Origin: an uncultured Tolumonas sp.
GTDB taxonomy: Bacteria > Pseudomonadota > Gammaproteobacteria > Enterobacterales > Aeromonadaceae
DNA length: 64,000 nucleotides
Direction: 5' to 3'
Assembly (NCBI RefSeq): GCF_963678185.1
Contig: NZ_OY782757.1
Coordinates: forward strand, 868,001 to 932,000
The translations under genes were made by a program, and so were the position numbers. The notes beneath the pieces are model-generated. The model did not search any database and had not been told where the DNA came from. It saw only the letters and a list, made by a program, of their open reading frames with translations. Below, piece by piece: positions 63,390 to 64,000 of this stretch. How positions within the stretch are numbered: position 1 is the first letter of the stretch; every line of letters starts with the position of its first letter.

Positions 63390-64000
63390 ATGATGAAAAA
63401 AAGACAGTTAGGAAATAGTGGTCTCGAAGTATCCGCTTTAGGTATGGGAGTCATGAACCTGAGTTTTGGAACTGGTCAGGCGGTTGAAGAATTAGCTGCA
63501 ATTAGAGTCATTCATGAAGCAATCGACCGAGGGATCACCTTTTTTGATACAGCTCAAGCGTATGGTCCTTATACAAATGAAGTTTTACTGGGTAAGGCTC
63601 TGACACAACAGCGTCAACAAGCTATCGTCGCAACCAAATTTGGATTTAAATTGGAAAACGGTGCCATTGTAGGTGTGGATAGCCGCCCTGAAAATATTCG
63701 AGCTGTTGCGGAAGCCTCGTTGAAAAGCCTTCAGACTGATTACATTGATCTGTTCTATCAACACCGTATTGATCCAAGCGTACCCATTGAAGATGTTGTC
63801 GGAACATTAAAAGATCTGATTGTTGAAGGAAAAATCCGCCACTACGGACTTTCAGAAGTTGGTGCCGCTACGATTCGCAGAGCGCATGCAGTCCACCCTA
63901 TTGCGGCGGTTCAAAACCAATATTCTATTTGGACCCGTGAACCAGAAGCTGAAGTTATACCAGTTTGTGAAGAACTTGGTATTGGTTTTGTACCTTGGGG
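63390..64000 (+). CDS. Aldo-keto reductase, partial (3' end outside window)
   Basis: The frame opens with two adjacent ATG codons (63390 and 63393) and stays open to the window edge, about 203 codons. Catalytic residues are visible: Asp and Tyr in FFDTAQAYGPYTNE, Lys in IVATKFGF and His in DLFYQHRID. It parallels the reductase at 57778-58743 ([18 protein letters not shown] against the same start there), so the two are paralogues. It is divergent from the AraC gene, its likely regulator. Confidence 0.9.
   Translation, partial: MMKKRQLGNSGLEVSALGMGVMNLSFGTGQAVEELAAIRVIHEAIDRGITFFDTAQAYGPYTNEVLLGKALTQQRQQAIVATKFGFKLENGAIVGVDSRPENIRAVAEASLKSLQTDYIDLFYQHRIDPSVPIEDVVGTLKDLIVEGKIRHYGLSEVGAATIRRAHAVHPIAAVQNQYSIWTREPEAEVIPVCEELGIGFVPW

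Overview
The window looks like chromosome of a facultatively anaerobic gammaproteobacterium. Gene content and protein similarity (TyrR, CysS/PpiB/LpxH order, FolD beside a Pro-Arg-His-Leu tRNA operon, NsrR/NorR/NorVW, two-subunit pyruvate carboxylase) fit Aeromonadales, perhaps a Tolumonas-like organism. This is inference from recognised families, not a database result. All functional names rest on motif and family recognition by eye.

Layout. 0-1.6 kb: end of a MarR regulator, bluB and a YqaA-type membrane protein. 1.7-5.6 kb: nitric oxide (NO) block 1, with nsrR convergent to norV-norW-fpr. 6-19 kb: a long co-directional sugar operon (DeoR regulator with a near-perfect CRP site, a complete ABC importer, AlsE-like epimerase, ROK kinase, ribokinase, AraB-type ribulokinase, transaldolase, transketolase). 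A strongly structured, non-coding 136-nt element sits between the last two genes. 19-23.9 kb: NO block 2, with norR divergent from ytfE-hmp-chemoreceptor; the intergenic region holds three GT-N7-AC NorR sites and a sigma-54 promoter. 23.9-30.5 kb: orphan PAAR protein, a small secreted protein, a diguanylate cyclase, a Na,K-ATPase-like P-type ATPase, a NUDIX hydrolase and a LysR regulator. 30.6-33.9 kb: pycA-pycB. 34-36.2 kb: eptA behind a PmrA-like box, and ygbA. 36.3-45.2 kb: housekeeping (tRNAs, folD, pmrAB-like two-component system, cysS, ppiB, lpxH, tyrR, tRNA-Ser).

45.2-50.5 kb is a scar region. tRNA-Ser(GGA) is followed by the first 38 codons of a dead integrase and a MASE1-CHASE-PAS-GGDEF cyclase. 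Next come remains of an allantoin/ureide pathway, in which only the ureidoglycine-glyoxylate aminotransferase is intact between an allantoate amidohydrolase pseudogene and a gamma-glutamyltransferase-like pseudogene. 50.6-64 kb is an accessory redox and regulator cluster: three LysR and one AraC regulators, an MFS exporter, YqhD, two aldo-keto reductases, an SDR, a SnoaL-like protein, a lipoprotein hydrolase, and an exported flavodoxin paired with a histidine-rich DUF4405-type membrane protein. The cluster carries several perfect inverted repeats and a CAATACG heptamer tandem array.

How it works together: at least seven NO-response genes lie within 36 kb under two apparent controls (NsrR and NorR/sigma-54). 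The sugar operon encodes uptake, phosphorylation, epimerisation and the non-oxidative pentose phosphate enzymes, so it could carry pentoses or ketoses into central metabolism. The pmrAB-like pair and eptA probably form a lipid A modification circuit.
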